A DNA stretch of 64,000 bases from Skeletonema tropicum (GCA_037178625.1 CM074135.1:3040001-3104000), one strand, 5' to 3'; positions 1-11,013 are shown, numbered from the stretch's first letter. The notes: generated from the letters alone by a model not told the origin. Numbers and translations are program-made.

Positions 1-1352
1 AAATAGAGGATGCTGTGAGGGTTTGTGAAAACGTCATGAAAGAATACAATGCGAAGATTGTGAGCATTCCTGTTGATAATGCTGCAAGGCATGTTGCGGA
101 TCGAGTTGGGAAGGAACTTGAAGAAAAGTATCCAGGGATGAAGGTCATAGTTACACGCGATCCGGCTCATTGCATCGATTTGCTTATGAAAGACCTAGCC
201 AAGACTTCAGTTATGCAACTTGTCATAAAGTATGCTAGGAAAGTCAGGGACTTCGTGAAGATTGATCGCATTGATTCTTTCCGACGCAGCGCAGCTCTAG
301 TGGATGAGCTCGTGTTTTACTCCAAAGTTTTCTGCCCCGTGGAGACACGGATGAACCTTCTACATGACGTTGTTGTGAGCGCTCGCAAGTGTCGTGACTT
401 TCTTCTTGTACTTCCTGGCAAGGCGGAGTATCAAAAGTATCGTAGTGAGCGCACTGCAACAAAGCAAGCTGAGTTGGATGAGCTGATGGAGCACTTCAAG
501 AAGGAAAATATTTGGAAGATGTTTGATGTTGTTATTGCCTTCACGCTCCCTTTCAAGGAAGCACATTTGGCTTGTTCCCGCAAGGATATGCCACTTAGTG
601 CTTACCCCCTCTTGGTTCAAGCGCTGCGCAATGATATTAACAAGTGTCTCACTCCCGAGTTTGATGAACTTCTTGGTCAGGGCTCAAGAGCAGAAGTTGC
701 TGGTATGATCCGTGAACGTTTCAATATGGATGGTGTTGATCCCAGCGGACTGAAGGTTGGTTTACTCGATGAGCATCACTTGATGTGTTTCCTCTGTGAC
801 CCAAACTCTCGTGTGTGGAGGGAGTTGTTCTACCTGCAGACTAACAAGGCTGCGCTCGTAAGGAAGATGATCGAGTGGTATGTGCCTTTGGGTGAAGATG
901 GTTCTGATGAGATGCGGAGGAGAGTTAAAAAGGATTTTGAGGACTTTGATACTCAAAACAATGACTGGTTTCATTCTTTTGACGTTCCACTTCCATCGCT
1001 TCCATCTTTGGAACAGCTGCAACAGAACAACAAGTCTTTTAGTATCAAAAATGTGGTACAGTATGTGGAATCAACTGGTGCTATTTCTGGTCGCATCACG
1101 TGGTTTGAATGTTATGCAGGATCATCTGACTTCTATCGATTGGTTGCTAAGCCTCTAATGTCTATGGGAACTGTCGGATCGATGGATTGTGAGCGTAGGG
1201 CCAAACCTCTGAAGAACAGCATTCTTGTGAAGGATAGGAATAGGATGAAGGATCCAACTGGTGTTGCACTTCTTCGAGGGAAGGAAAACCTCCGTCATAT
1301 CATGGATGCGAAGAAGATGCTTGGAAAGAAGCTTGCTGACAGTCTCTCTTAG
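1..1352 (+). CDS. hAT-family transposase, C-terminal part (5' end outside window)
   Basis: The frame is open from the window edge (codons before position 15 read I-E-D-A-V), so the gene starts upstream; about 449 residues are visible. The N-terminal part resembles the end of a hAT catalytic core (VDNAARHVADRVG, then RDPAHCIDLLMKDL, with the Cys-x-x-Leu and Asp-rich spacing of this family). The last ~90 residues match the hAT dimerisation domain: a Trp-rich start (ITWFECYAGSSDFYRLV), the SMDCERRAKPLK stretch equivalent to the family's S..ER motif, then a helix with RNRM and LRGKENL. hAT transposases cut and paste DNA elements with 8-bp target duplications. No stop or frameshift is seen in the visible part, so it may be intact. 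Family assignment is from motif recognition, not from a search. Confidence 0.7.
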   Translation, partial: IEDAVRVCENVMKEYNAKIVSIPVDNAARHVADRVGKELEEKYPGMKVIVTRDPAHCIDLLMKDLAKTSVMQLVIKYARKVRDFVKIDRIDSFRRSAALVDELVFYSKVFCPVETRMNLLHDVVVSARKCRDFLLVLPGKAEYQKYRSERTATKQAELDELMEHFKKENIWKMFDVVIAFTLPFKEAHLACSRKDMPLSAYPLLVQALRNDINKCLTPEFDELLGQGSRAEVAGMIRERFNMDGVDPSGLKVGLLDEHHLMCFLCDPNSRVWRELFYLQTNKAALVRKMIEWYVPLGEDGSDEMRRRVKKDFEDFDTQNNDWFHSFDVPLPSLPSLEQLQQNNKSFSIKNVVQYVESTGAISGRITWFECYAGSSDFYRLVAKPLMSMGTVGSMDCERRAKPLKNSILVKDRNRMKDPTGVALLRGKENLRHIMDAKKMLGKKLADSLS

Positions 1353-2955
1353 AGTGATGTGTTGACTGCAGAGTGCAAAGTATTACGACTATCTCAGGAT
1401 AAGCTAGAGTGAAATTTAATCCCTTGAAATTTCTGAAATTTCTGAAATTTCAACCTGCAATTTTCAACCCCCTCCAAAAATGGTGAAATTCCATTACGCT
1501 AAGACATAGTGAAAAATACTTACGAAGGGTCAAAACTAACTACTAATTCCTACCTTAATGTTCTACAGCCGAACTCGCGGCAGAAGGAAGCCCACTCGCA
1601 TAAGGGGTTCTAACCCGCATTAGAATCTATGTGGGGTTGTAACCCCACTTAGCAATGTGCCGCTAAAATGGATGCCATAGACGCCACCAACCGTCTAACC
1701 CCTGCATCGATATCATCAACTGGACCAATATGATCAATGTTGACCGTTGGTTTGGGCCGCGGTAGTGTGTGTGGGGTTGTGGTGTGGCCTCATCACACGG
1801 CACTGGCCATCATCTTTTTCAGCCGTCGCCAAGCAGTTGTGGTGATGGTTACGTCAACCATAAACGTCCGTCTCGTCTCCCCTTCATCACGCGATGATAC
1901 TTCATATATATGGGGATGTTTCGGTGCCAGTATTCCTTCGGTTTGGGCTTGTATTCATGCTGAATTCGATAATCGCCGCTCGGTATTATTTTCCGGCCAC
2001 AATAATAATCGTCGATCGTCGACAAATCAAATGATTTAGATTGCCAGCACACGATAGTGAGGGCAGCCAAATTGAACAATAAAGTATTATGGATGCTCTG
2101 GGCTTGTGGAATGGACACAACTATCGCTGTTATGATGAGTCAACACGTCGTCTTCAGAAGGGCAACTCACAAATATGCGCGTATTATTTATGCTCACACG
2201 GAGAAGATTAGTGTTATTACACGTTTAAATATTGGATTGTGGCGAAAATAGTGCGAACTGAGGTGGAGTGGGGAGTACTGTGTGGGAAGTAGCCGTTCAT
2301 CATGGACAGTGGAGTGAATGCTGAATGATATCTACTTGTGGGGGATAAATGTGAAAATTATTCACTACGCTGAAACAACGCCCATTTGATGATAAAATGT
2401 CATGATCGTCAATCGAATTATCCACAATAAGGCACTGTGAAATGTATACAGTTCATTGTCCAGAGCACTTCATTGCATATAATGCACAGATTTATCTTCA
2501 TTCCAGCATGTTTCAACTCTAAAGTAGAGGTAGTAATATCAACGCCATCGAGGGAAAAGTATCAGTTTAAATTATAGTAATAGCAAGCCCATGATACCTG
2601 CTGACGTTGATGATCATTGGTTCTGGATATAGAAGCATTCTGCGTAGTGCGTAGGCTCCTATTGCAGTGGACAACAACATGGTCTACCATGGTCAAGATC
2701 TGCTAGTGGTATCTATTCTACGAGTAAGTTAGCTAGTATTATGTACTTACTTACTCTTTCTATGTGCGGGTTCTGTCCCTCCCGCCATTTCTTCTCGCGA
2801 TAAAAATACGCACAAAAAACCGTACTTAACTTAATGGTACTTTCACAGAACAGAAATAACCGAAGCCCCAGTACAGGTGGCAGATCTATTTCACAAAGAA
2901 GTAGCTCTCAGTCGACTCAAGAGTCTTCACAGCCATCTACAGATACTTTTCTTGT
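1353..2955. other. Gene-free stretch after the hAT gene
   Basis: I see no supported coding region here. A short direct repeat with core GAAATTTCT (three units, about 1425-1450) lies just after the transposase and could belong to the element's 3' terminal region. The left end is not in the window, so terminal inverted repeats cannot be confirmed. Around 1600-1660 there are short palindromic phrases built on GGGGTT/AACCCC. The rest is ordinary AT-leaning intergenic sequence. Confidence 0.4.
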
Positions 2956-2958
2956 TTA

Positions 2959-3011
2959 CAATACCAGTGATACGTAGTTTACCGTAGCACAAAAATAACC
3001 TACGCCCCACC
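2959..3011 (+). promoter_or_regulatory. Conserved upstream block, copy 1 (before LRR gene 1)
   Basis: A ~50-bp block whose core reads TACGTAGTTTACCGTAGCAC followed by A-rich ATAACC and GCCCCACC. It ends about 150 bp before the ATG at 3165. Near-identical blocks occur at 4720-4792 (before LRR gene 2) and 33743-33787 (before the MYND-Sel1 pseudogene), and a weaker one at 17319-17371. Sequence identity and constant placement are seen directly. A promoter or 5'-UTR role is inference. Confidence 0.6.
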
Positions 3012-3164
3012 ACCACGCACGCGCAGGAGTCGTCCACATTCCACAGTCAGCATCGCAGCATCGCATCTGCATCATCTGAGCTCTACTTATCTGTCTGAGG
3101 GTGGAGAGACTGAGAGATCGAGAGCGAGAGCGAGATTGGCAGCTTTCGACAAGCAACACGAAAG

Positions 3165-4490
3165 ATGGAAAACGAAGACGACGTTTCTTTTCACAGCGAA
3201 GAGGAAGAGGGCTCATCGGAAGATGACAGTTCGGTCGATTCAGACGAGGATTACAATGCCACTTTGCAGGGGATCAGGGAGAATGATGCAGAAACGACGG
3301 AGTTAGATGTAGACGGTGACGATAATTACATCCAAAATATGATAGACGATGAATGGGAGGAGCTCGGTCGTGATGTATCAAACAACACACACTTGACAAA
3401 CGTTACTATTGAGAGCGGCGCCCTCAACGATCATGTGATGTCATTTTTGTTCCGGGGATTGAAGAGGAGCAGTTCCATAAAAGAATTATGGCTCTTCAAT
3501 AACGATTTCAGCTTGGCAGGAATCCGGAGTATGATGCCATTTTTACAGAGTGCAAGCAATCTCACAGATTTGTATCTTTGCAACAGCAACATTCAATCGG
3601 AAGGATTCAATTTGCTGTGGAGGGCATTGCGTAACAGCCCCATTGCAAAGCTAGGATGCAGTAGTTGTGGCATTGAATCGATTGATATTATTGACCGCAA
3701 CAATGCCCCCAAATATTTGACATACCTGAATTTACGCGATAACAGAATTAATGCTGATGGATGCCGCGAATTAGCCAAATTGCTTCAGGGGGAAGATTCA
3801 ACTCTAACTGATCTATATCTCGATCGCAACAAGATTGATGACGAAGGTGTTGATAATTTGGTCGCTTCCCTGCGAACCAACACAACTCTGAAAGATTTGC
3901 ATTTGCAAGAGAATCTCAAAATATCGAACCAAGGTCAAATAATGTTGCTGAAGCTGGTGAACGATGTATCAAGCATCAAAGCAATATTGCGATCCAACCA
4001 CACATTGAGGTATCTTCCTGTGTACTACTCACCCTATGGATACGAACACATTCAAATGCATATTGATCAAGCAGTCGGGATCAACCATGATGAAGACAAC
4101 TCAGAAGCAGCTGGCTGGATGAAGATCATTGATACCCAGTTGCATAGCGGTAATAGAGCAGAGTTGGCAGAACTACAGGGAGTAAGTCAATCTTTGTACA
4201 GCGAGATTAACCCACTTCACTTGCCTGAAGTACTTGCACTGGTAGGTCTATATCATGGTCTGGGAGAGCTGTATGTTGCATTGAAATCATCGATAGCGGG
4301 AGTTATATCTATAGTGAATAGGAAGGAATGTCTAAAGCAGGAAAAGGCAGCGCACGAAGCCTTAATTGCGGAGCAACAGGCCATTATAGCTCAGCATAGG
4401 GCCATTATAGCTCAGCATAGAGCCAAGGTGGAGACAATTGAAGCCGAAATTGCAACAATTGAAGAAGCAGGTGGTTCTAACATATTATGA
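3165..4490 (+). CDS. Leucine-rich repeat protein (RNI-like) with C-terminal coiled coil, LRR gene 1
   Basis: The product is 441 aa. Residues ~1-60 are strongly acidic (Asp/Glu/Ser rich). Residues ~75-280 hold ribonuclease-inhibitor-type LRRs with units such as LWLFNNDFSLAGIRSM, LYLCNSNIQSEGFNLL, LNLRDNRINADGCREL, LYLDRNKIDDEGVDNL and LHLQENLKISNQG. A conserved non-LRR region follows (LYSEINPLHLPEVLALV, GELYVALKSSIAGVIS). The last ~50 residues are a predicted coiled coil built from repeated IIAQHRA units. No signal peptide or membrane segment is seen, so a cytoplasmic or nuclear protein-interaction role is likely. It is single-exon and shares the start context ACGAAAGATGGAAAACGAAG with LRR gene 2. 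Paralogues lie at 4928, 9518 (pseudogene) and 18229. Function is unknown beyond LRR binding. Confidence 0.85.
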   Translation: MENEDDVSFHSEEEEGSSEDDSSVDSDEDYNATLQGIRENDAETTELDVDGDDNYIQNMIDDEWEELGRDVSNNTHLTNVTIESGALNDHVMSFLFRGLKRSSSIKELWLFNNDFSLAGIRSMMPFLQSASNLTDLYLCNSNIQSEGFNLLWRALRNSPIAKLGCSSCGIESIDIIDRNNAPKYLTYLNLRDNRINADGCRELAKLLQGEDSTLTDLYLDRNKIDDEGVDNLVASLRTNTTLKDLHLQENLKISNQGQIMLLKLVNDVSSIKAILRSNHTLRYLPVYYSPYGYEHIQMHIDQAVGINHDEDNSEAAGWMKIIDTQLHSGNRAELAELQGVSQSLYSEINPLHLPEVLALVGLYHGLGELYVALKSSIAGVISIVNRKECLKQEKAAHEALIAEQQAIIAQHRAIIAQHRAKVETIEAEIATIEEAGGSNIL

Positions 4491-4719
4491 TATCGACAGT
4501 GAACGAACAAGAAACAGTTTCACTGTGCAGCAAAGGGCATCCCCGTAGGGCAGTAGAGGTACCGTTGACCAAGCTGTCATAAACTGAACAAAGACGTCCG
4601 AATGATCAAGCTTAATTAACTTTGTATTTATTTACATTATCAGTACCTGAGACTACAGTTGTTCACGGTATGGTACGGCACTCACAACTGTCTTCATTCA
4701 GCTCTCTGCACTCCCTCTA

Positions 4720-4792
4720 CAATACCAGTGATACGTAAGTAGTTTACCGTAGCACAGAAATAACCTAAAATAAAGCCCCACCTGACTTTTTG
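4720..4792 (+). promoter_or_regulatory. Conserved upstream block, copy 2 (before LRR gene 2)
   Basis: Same block as at 2959, starting CAATACCAGTGATACGTA, with a few extra bases (AGTA after TACGTA, and AAATA before AAGCCCCACC). It ends about 135 bp before the ATG at 4928. It may simply be part of the LRR duplication unit, but the copy before the unrelated MYND gene argues against that being the whole explanation. Confidence 0.6.
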
Positions 4793-4927
4793 TCAACAAA
4801 GCAATGTCGTCATTGTGCTTCGATGGTACATGATAATATCATATCATACATAATAAGTATTGCAGCAACACACTCACGAGAGATATACTGACAGAGAGAG
4901 GGAGAGTGGGTTTAAGGCATACGAAAG

Positions 4928-6232
4928 ATGGAAAACGAAGGCGATAGCGACAGTGATGCTATTTCTTATTGCAGCGAAGATGAAAAGGATTTCAAAGCTA
5001 CCTTGCAGGGAATCAGGGATAATGATCCTAACACGGATAGATTAGAAGAATACGGCGGAAGTGATTACATCGATAATTTCACAGACGAGGAATGGGAAGA
5101 GCTCGGCCGTGACATATCAAATAACACACACTTGACATATGTGAATCTGTCTAGAGGCGCCCTCAACGATCATAAGATGTCATGTTTCTTCAGGGGATTG
5201 ACGAGGAGCAACTCAATCGAAGAAATGAGCTTGTGCAGAAATAATGAATTAAGCGCAGTTGGAATCCGGAGCATGATGCCATTTTTACAGAATGCTTACA
5301 ATCTCATAGTTTTGGATCTCAGTGGCAACAATATTCAATCGGAAGGATTTAATACGCTGCTGAGGGCATTGCAAAACAGCCCTGTTGAACGACTGTGGTG
5401 CGAAGGATGTGGCATCGAATCGATTGAAATTAACAGCGAGCAAAAACCCAAACATTTGAAGAAGTTATGGTCACATAATAACATCATCAACGCTGATGGA
5501 TGTCGTGGATTAGCAAAATTGTTGCAGGGGGAAGATTCTACGCTAACTCACCTACATCTCGATAAGAATAAAATCGACGATGAAGGTGTTACTATTTTGG
5601 TTGACGCCCTCCGAACCAACACAACTCTGGAGTGTTTGTATTTGCGAGGGAATAGTAAAATATCAAAACAAGGGAAAATAATGTTGCTGAAGCTGTTGAA
5701 CGATGTATCAAGCATTAAAGCAGCATTGCAATCGAACCATATATTGAGGGATCTCTTTTTGGACCCATTGCCATTGTATGCAGACGAAGAGGTTCAAATG
5801 CATATCGATATGGAATTGGCAATCAACAAGATGATGACAGCATTCGTAGCAGGTAGCCCAGGAGCACCTGGCAGGACCAAGGTGATTCGTACACTGCTGC
5901 ACAGTGGGAGAAGAACTAGGTTTGCAAATCTGCAGGGCGTGGATCATTCTTTGTACAGCGAGATTAATCCTCTCCACTTGCCCGAAGTATTTGCATTAGT
6001 AGGTCGATGTCATGGACAGGGTGAGTTGTACGTGGCAATGAAATCATCTGTAGCGGGAGTGATATCGACTGTAAACAGGAAGCAGTGTCTACTGCAGCAA
6101 AGAGCATATCACAGTTCCAAAATAGATGCCATAGACGCTGAAATTGCAGCAATTGAAGATGGAGAGGGCCTTGTAGAAGATATTAGGGGGGATTTTCGCA
6201 GCAGCAGCAGCAGCAAAAGACGTCGAGTATGA
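4928..6232 (+). CDS. Leucine-rich repeat protein, LRR gene 2 (tandem paralogue)
   Basis: The product is 434 aa with the same plan as the gene at 3165. An acidic N-terminus (MENEGDSDSD) leads into a conserved DEEWEELGRDISNNTHLTYV entry segment. RNI-type LRRs follow from ~75 to 285 (LDLSGNNIQSEGFNTLLRAL, LHLDKNKIDDEGVTILVDAL), then the YSEINPLHLPEVFALVGR region and a short C-terminal helix ending in a basic SSSSKRRRV tail that could be a nuclear localisation signal. The two genes are head to tail with about 440 bp between them, so they look like a tandem duplication that has diverged. The frame is intact throughout. Biological role not known. Confidence 0.85.
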   Translation: MENEGDSDSDAISYCSEDEKDFKATLQGIRDNDPNTDRLEEYGGSDYIDNFTDEEWEELGRDISNNTHLTYVNLSRGALNDHKMSCFFRGLTRSNSIEEMSLCRNNELSAVGIRSMMPFLQNAYNLIVLDLSGNNIQSEGFNTLLRALQNSPVERLWCEGCGIESIEINSEQKPKHLKKLWSHNNIINADGCRGLAKLLQGEDSTLTHLHLDKNKIDDEGVTILVDALRTNTTLECLYLRGNSKISKQGKIMLLKLLNDVSSIKAALQSNHILRDLFLDPLPLYADEEVQMHIDMELAINKMMTAFVAGSPGAPGRTKVIRTLLHSGRRTRFANLQGVDHSLYSEINPLHLPEVFALVGRCHGQGELYVAMKSSVAGVISTVNRKQCLLQQRAYHSSKIDAIDAEIAAIEDGEGLVEDIRGDFRSSSSSKRRRV

Positions 6233-6435
6233 TTGATTGGTGTTACCTATATTCAATATCAAACAGATGGGGTGCAGTTGAGCATGCATCCGAGTCTTCC
6301 AGCTCAACTTGGTGGTAAATTGTTGCAACCTCACTGTCCATCTTGCTCTGCATGCTTAATTTGTAACACTATTTGCAACTATTGACTGCACACTTTATGA
6401 CATCGTCTATCGACAACTTCTATGCATTCTAACAC

Positions 6436-9025
6436 CTAGCCATCCGTGATTCTGCCTTCGCTTAGTGTTATTGATCTATCACATGCGTTCATGACGCTAT
6501 TCTTGTGTGTTATGAACAAAACTGCAGAAAGATTGTTATCATCACTTTCTAAAAGACGACGTAGAGATAGAAGGAGGTCTTGCTCCGCTTGCGCGTCAAG
6601 TGCCGAACTTGACTCGTCTTGTTGTTCGTGGCAAATAAACAAAGAGAGAAAGAAGTCGTGTGAATTAAGTGAATTAAAGCAATTCTTGGATCGATAGCAG
6701 CATGAATACACGAGCATATCTTCACTCACCTAATGCCAAGATTCTTGGCTCAGTAAGGAGTGCTCTGGCAATACAAATTCGTTGTTTCTGTCCTCCTGAT
6801 ATACTTTTGCCCCTCTCCCCGACAATTGTGTTGTAATTCTCTGAAAGCCCCATGATGAAGGCATGCGCATTCGCGGCTACACATGCCTTGACAACTTCAT
6901 CGCGAGTGGCATCAGGTCGTCCATAGGAAACGTTCTCAAATATTGTAGCGTGGAAAAGGATTGGCTCTTGGCCGACTATTGATATTTGGGATCTGAGCCA
7001 CTCCACGTTCTTTCAGTAGACAGAGACGAGAAGTGTTAGAGTTTACGATCAAAATGACAGTGACGTCAGCTGCAATGTCAAGAGACTTACCAAGCTATTA
7101 ATATCTGCAGCAGCAAACGACACCAGAAAGTTATTAGTGATGGATCCAATGCGGGCAATAGAACACATAGATAGAGTTACAAACTTACCTTTCCCCCCCA
7201 AAGAGATAACTCCGCTTGAAGGAGAATAAAACCGCATTAATAAAGCCACAATTGACGACTTTCCACTCCCCGAAGAACCACTAACAGCCAACATTTCACC
7301 ATCAGACAGTTTGAATGAGAGATTGTCCAAGACAAGCGATTGCTGTATATGGGAAGGATAATAAAAGTCAACTCCGTCAAATTGGATGTCAGCTTTGAAT
7401 GACGCTGGTAGTGTTTTGCCGCCATCATCTACAGTATCAATTGCACCCCCCGCAATGCGAAGTTTGAAGGGGTCCTTATCCAAGAGAAAGAATAGTCTCG
7501 CTCCACTCCCCTGAGCTCTTAGGAAGCCACCTACGCTCTCTGAGATCTCGAGCACTTTGACACAAGTTGGAGCAGTAATGAAAAGCGACGATATTCGATT
7601 ACTTTGTGAGATGAATACACTTGTCAAGTATTTGTACAACATGGTTGAAGACTTACCCGACTCGGCTAAATGACCTGCAAACATACAGAAACCAGCAAGT
7701 TGACCAGCAGTCATACTCCCATCAATAACAAACGTAGCACCCACCACCAATGTACCCAACAGCGCCGTATTCCCCACAAGGTACGACGAGCCCAAGAACG
7801 CTCCCTGAAAAATTGCCACCTTCCTAGCAAACACATACGCCGATTCCACCACATTGGAATAATTCCGTACTTCCGACTGTCTCCTCCCAAAACTCAACAC
7901 GGTCGTAATCCCCCCAAACCGTTCCGTTGCCATATGCGTCGAATGAGCAAGCACATCCAAATGTTTCTTGGACCATATCTTGATAAACTTGCCATACACA
8001 GCTGCACACCCACCCAACGCTATTGGTAGCGGTGTCAAATACAATGTCAATGTGGGAGATATCACAATCATACTTGCCACGGCAGTCACCGATCGGACCA
8101 TATTACTCATAAAGATCGATATATTCTGTACAAGATGTTCGGCTACCTCATGAACATCGGTACTTAGCCGATTGGCCAATTCTCCCCCACGATTTTGATC
8201 AAAGAAGGGTATATTTTGATGAATGATTGTGGAAAATAGTTGTTTCCGTAACCGAGCACCAATCTTTTGTCCTATCGTTTCAAAGCTTGTGGAGTGATAG
8301 AATGTGGCGGCGGATCCGATGGTGAAGAAGCCGAGCATTTGGAGTGCGATGGATTGAATTTGATGGAGTTTTTGTTGTTCTAGTAGCAGCGGCGTTGTAG
8401 AGTCGGAATTGTCATTGATAATATTATCAAGCGTTGCATTGTCGCTGTTTGCCATCTCATTTGCTTCCGTAATTAAGGTGCCATCCACAATCGAGTCCTT
8501 TGGAGCTGCTGCCACAGATGATAGAATATCAATCATCTCACCAATCGCATTTGGAAATTGTAACGTTGCAGCAGTGGATACTGTCAGTGCTCCTAATGCA
8601 AGTAGGAGTGATGAAACTTCTGGCTTGAGTATCGATAGAATTCGAGATATAGTTGGTGGTTCTAGATCTACATTGAGGGGTGGTGCGCTGCTCTGTGAGC
8701 TTGTGTTGTAGGTGTAGATCGATGACTTAGATGGTGAGTGTGTCTTGCGCTTATTGTCATCGCTGCTGGATAGAAGATTGCTAAAGTACCTCACATAGCA
8801 GCGTCTTTGAATCAAGAGTGACGACGAGTTGGCTGTAAAAATTGGTCTAAATGATTTGCATGTAGACTTGTTATGCAGCTTCGATATCGTATCATGTGTG
8901 TGCAGGAAGCGTTTTATCTTTGGATGGAACAGTGAATAAGATTGACTCGAGAGTCCATTTTTACGAGCATGGCAAGCAAGAATGGCAGAGCTACTGTTCG
9001 ATGCCCAAAGTGCTGGCCTCATCAT
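6436..9025 (-). CDS. ABC half-transporter, mitochondrial ABCB type, five exons
   Basis: I place exons at 9025-7657, 7554-7189, 7104-7091, 7009-6730 and 6617-6436, all with GT..AG borders, giving 736 aa. The N-terminus ([16 protein letters not shown], Arg/Ser/His rich, few acids) looks like a mitochondrial presequence. An ABC transmembrane domain spans roughly 140-460. The nucleotide-binding domain has Walker A ([10 protein letters not shown]), Q-loop (IVGQEPILF), signature (SISGGQKQR), Walker B (RILALDE, completed across the last intron) and an H-loop region (FITHKNSV). Exon 3 is only 14 nt and supplies D-I-N-S-L, which the family has at this point. The first intron is 102 nt with no stop and could be retained in frame. 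Half-transporters of this type work as dimers in the inner mitochondrial membrane; the substrate cannot be told. Confidence 0.88.
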
Positions 9026-9517
9026 CTGCTGTCTTGACGTCTCTATCTCTGGAGCAGCTTTCTCTCTACGCCTACATCTACTACATATGTTATTACCTGC
9101 CAGCCTGCAATCGTCATCTTCTCGGCGTCGGCATCGGCAGCAGCTCGTGCAGAGACCGACCAGAACACAAAATTTGAGATTCGGTATGTTTTGGAGAAAA
9201 GAGCTGCGCTAATGGGTCCAATGTTGCACAGCTCTGTTACAAAATAAAATAGACTTCCTCCTCCCCTCAACGCGCGAGGTTAGCTGTTAGTGTTAGCTCA
9301 TAGGGCTGGCTGGCAGCTATCAGCTATCGTTGTAGTTGTCGGTCTGGCTCTCTCTTGATAGTAGTTGCTCTACATAGCTCTGGGCAAGGGAATAACTATC
9401 CGGGAAGCTATATGTGGTGAAGATTGAAGTTGTTGTTGTTGTTGAAGTCTCTGCAGGAAGAATGTGCACCTATTCGTCTATTGATCTTTTCCAGGAGAGA
9501 TTGGTAGATACCAGATA

Positions 9518-10600
9518 TCAGGGAAAATGATCCTCATACGACGAAATTAGAGGGGGGTCGCAATGATTATCACTTCCAAAACATCACCGACGAGGAATGG
9601 GAAGAGCTTGGTCGTGATATTGCCAACGATAGAATTAAATCTTTACAATGACGCCCTCAACGATCATAGAATGTCTTCTTTGCTTCGGGGGTTGACGCAT
9701 AGCAACACTATGGATCAATTTGATTTTGAAGTAATGAATTAAGCGCATCAGCAATCCAAAGCATGGTACCATTCTTGCAGAATACAAATAATCTCACGCG
9801 TTTGGAACTCGATGATAACAATTTACAATCGGAAGGATTCAATTTGTTGATACGGGCTTTGCATGATAGCCCTACATATTCTACGATTGTGGTGCAGTAA
9901 GTGCGGCGTAGAATCGATGAAGATTGAGAGAGATGTAGCACATTCCTAGAAATCTGGTTGTGCTCAATTTATGCAGAAACCGAGATCAACTCTGATGGAT
10001 GCAGTGAATTAGCCAAATTGCTGCAGGGAGATGCTACGCTAAAATATCTATATCTTGGGAGGAATAATATTGACGATGACGGAGTGGCAATACTAGTCGA
10101 TGCCCTACGAAATAATACGTTACTGAAGACTTTGAAGTTGCAGGGTAATGATAGCATATCAAACCAAGGAAAAGTCATGCTGCTGAAGCTAGTGAATGAT
10201 ATCTCTTGCATCAAAGCGACATTGATATCAAATCATACTTGGGAGTATGTCATGGATGAGACAAATTATTATGATGAAATTCAAACTCATATCGACATGG
10301 CTACAAGAATAAACCGAGAGGAACGCACTACAGGAGCAGCTGGCGTGGAGAAGGCCATTCAACTCCAGCTACAGAATAGAATCAAAGCAGAGCTACCTGC
10401 TCTACAAGGGATAAATCATTCGGTCTATGGTGAGATTGACAGCCTCCACTTACCATAAGTCCTATCATTTATAGGTCATCATCATGGACAAGGAGAGCTG
10501 TTGTCGCGTTGAAATCATCGATTGTGGGGTTGTTCTCCAGAGTAAACATGAAAGAGTGTATCCAGAATCAGGCGGTAAACGCAATTTAATGAGTGTAGAG
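9518..10600 (+). pseudogene. LRR gene pseudogene (third member of the cluster)
   Basis: The reading starts as ENDPHTTKLEGG...ITDEEWEELGRDI, clearly the entry segment of the LRR genes at 3165 and 4928, but hits a TGA at about 9650. Homology continues through the NDHRMSSLLRGLTHSNTM and NLQSEGFNLLIRALHD segments in shifted frames. The longest intact piece (9958-10458) carries LYLGRNNIDDDGVAILVDAL and the inter-LRR GNDSISNQGKVMLLKLVNDI stretch, then stops in the HLP motif. Degenerate homology to the GELYVALKSS region runs on to about 10600. Several frameshifts and stops make it a pseudogene. The upstream block found before LRR genes 1 and 2 is absent. Confidence 0.85.
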
Positions 10601-10983
10601 CCATGATAGACGAGTACAATGTGATGGTAGGCGAGCAAAAGCAAAACTGCAGGAATATACATATAACACCCGGCTCGCAACGATGGACGAATCAGATCGG
10701 GAAAACATGACATTGAGATGCATGATAACAAATGATTGCTAGACTGGGGTGGAGAATAAGTTCAAATTTTGACACTACATCAACAACCAGCGTATCTAAT
10801 TGATATAAGACAGCAGCGATTTTTCTATTCTTTCATATCACTTTTCCACTGCATATCTGCATAATATGTGACATTTCTTCTACCGCTATTTCTCATCGTT
10901 GCTCTCGGTGTAGAACTGCTCCCATTCGTAATGAGTCCATATGAACCCAGGCTTATCCACCTACTACCAACTCTTCGACAGAA

Positions 10984-11013
10984 CCATGACGTACTTTAAG
11001 ATTTCCGTTAATT
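10984..11013 (+). mobile_element. SINE 3'-end fragment
   Basis: The stretch CATGACGTACTTTAAGATTT followed by CCGTTAATTTT matches base for base the 3' end of the complete SINE at 59387-59679 (read on the minus strand there). The upstream sequence does not match, so this is a 5'-truncated insertion or a relic. Confidence 0.5.
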
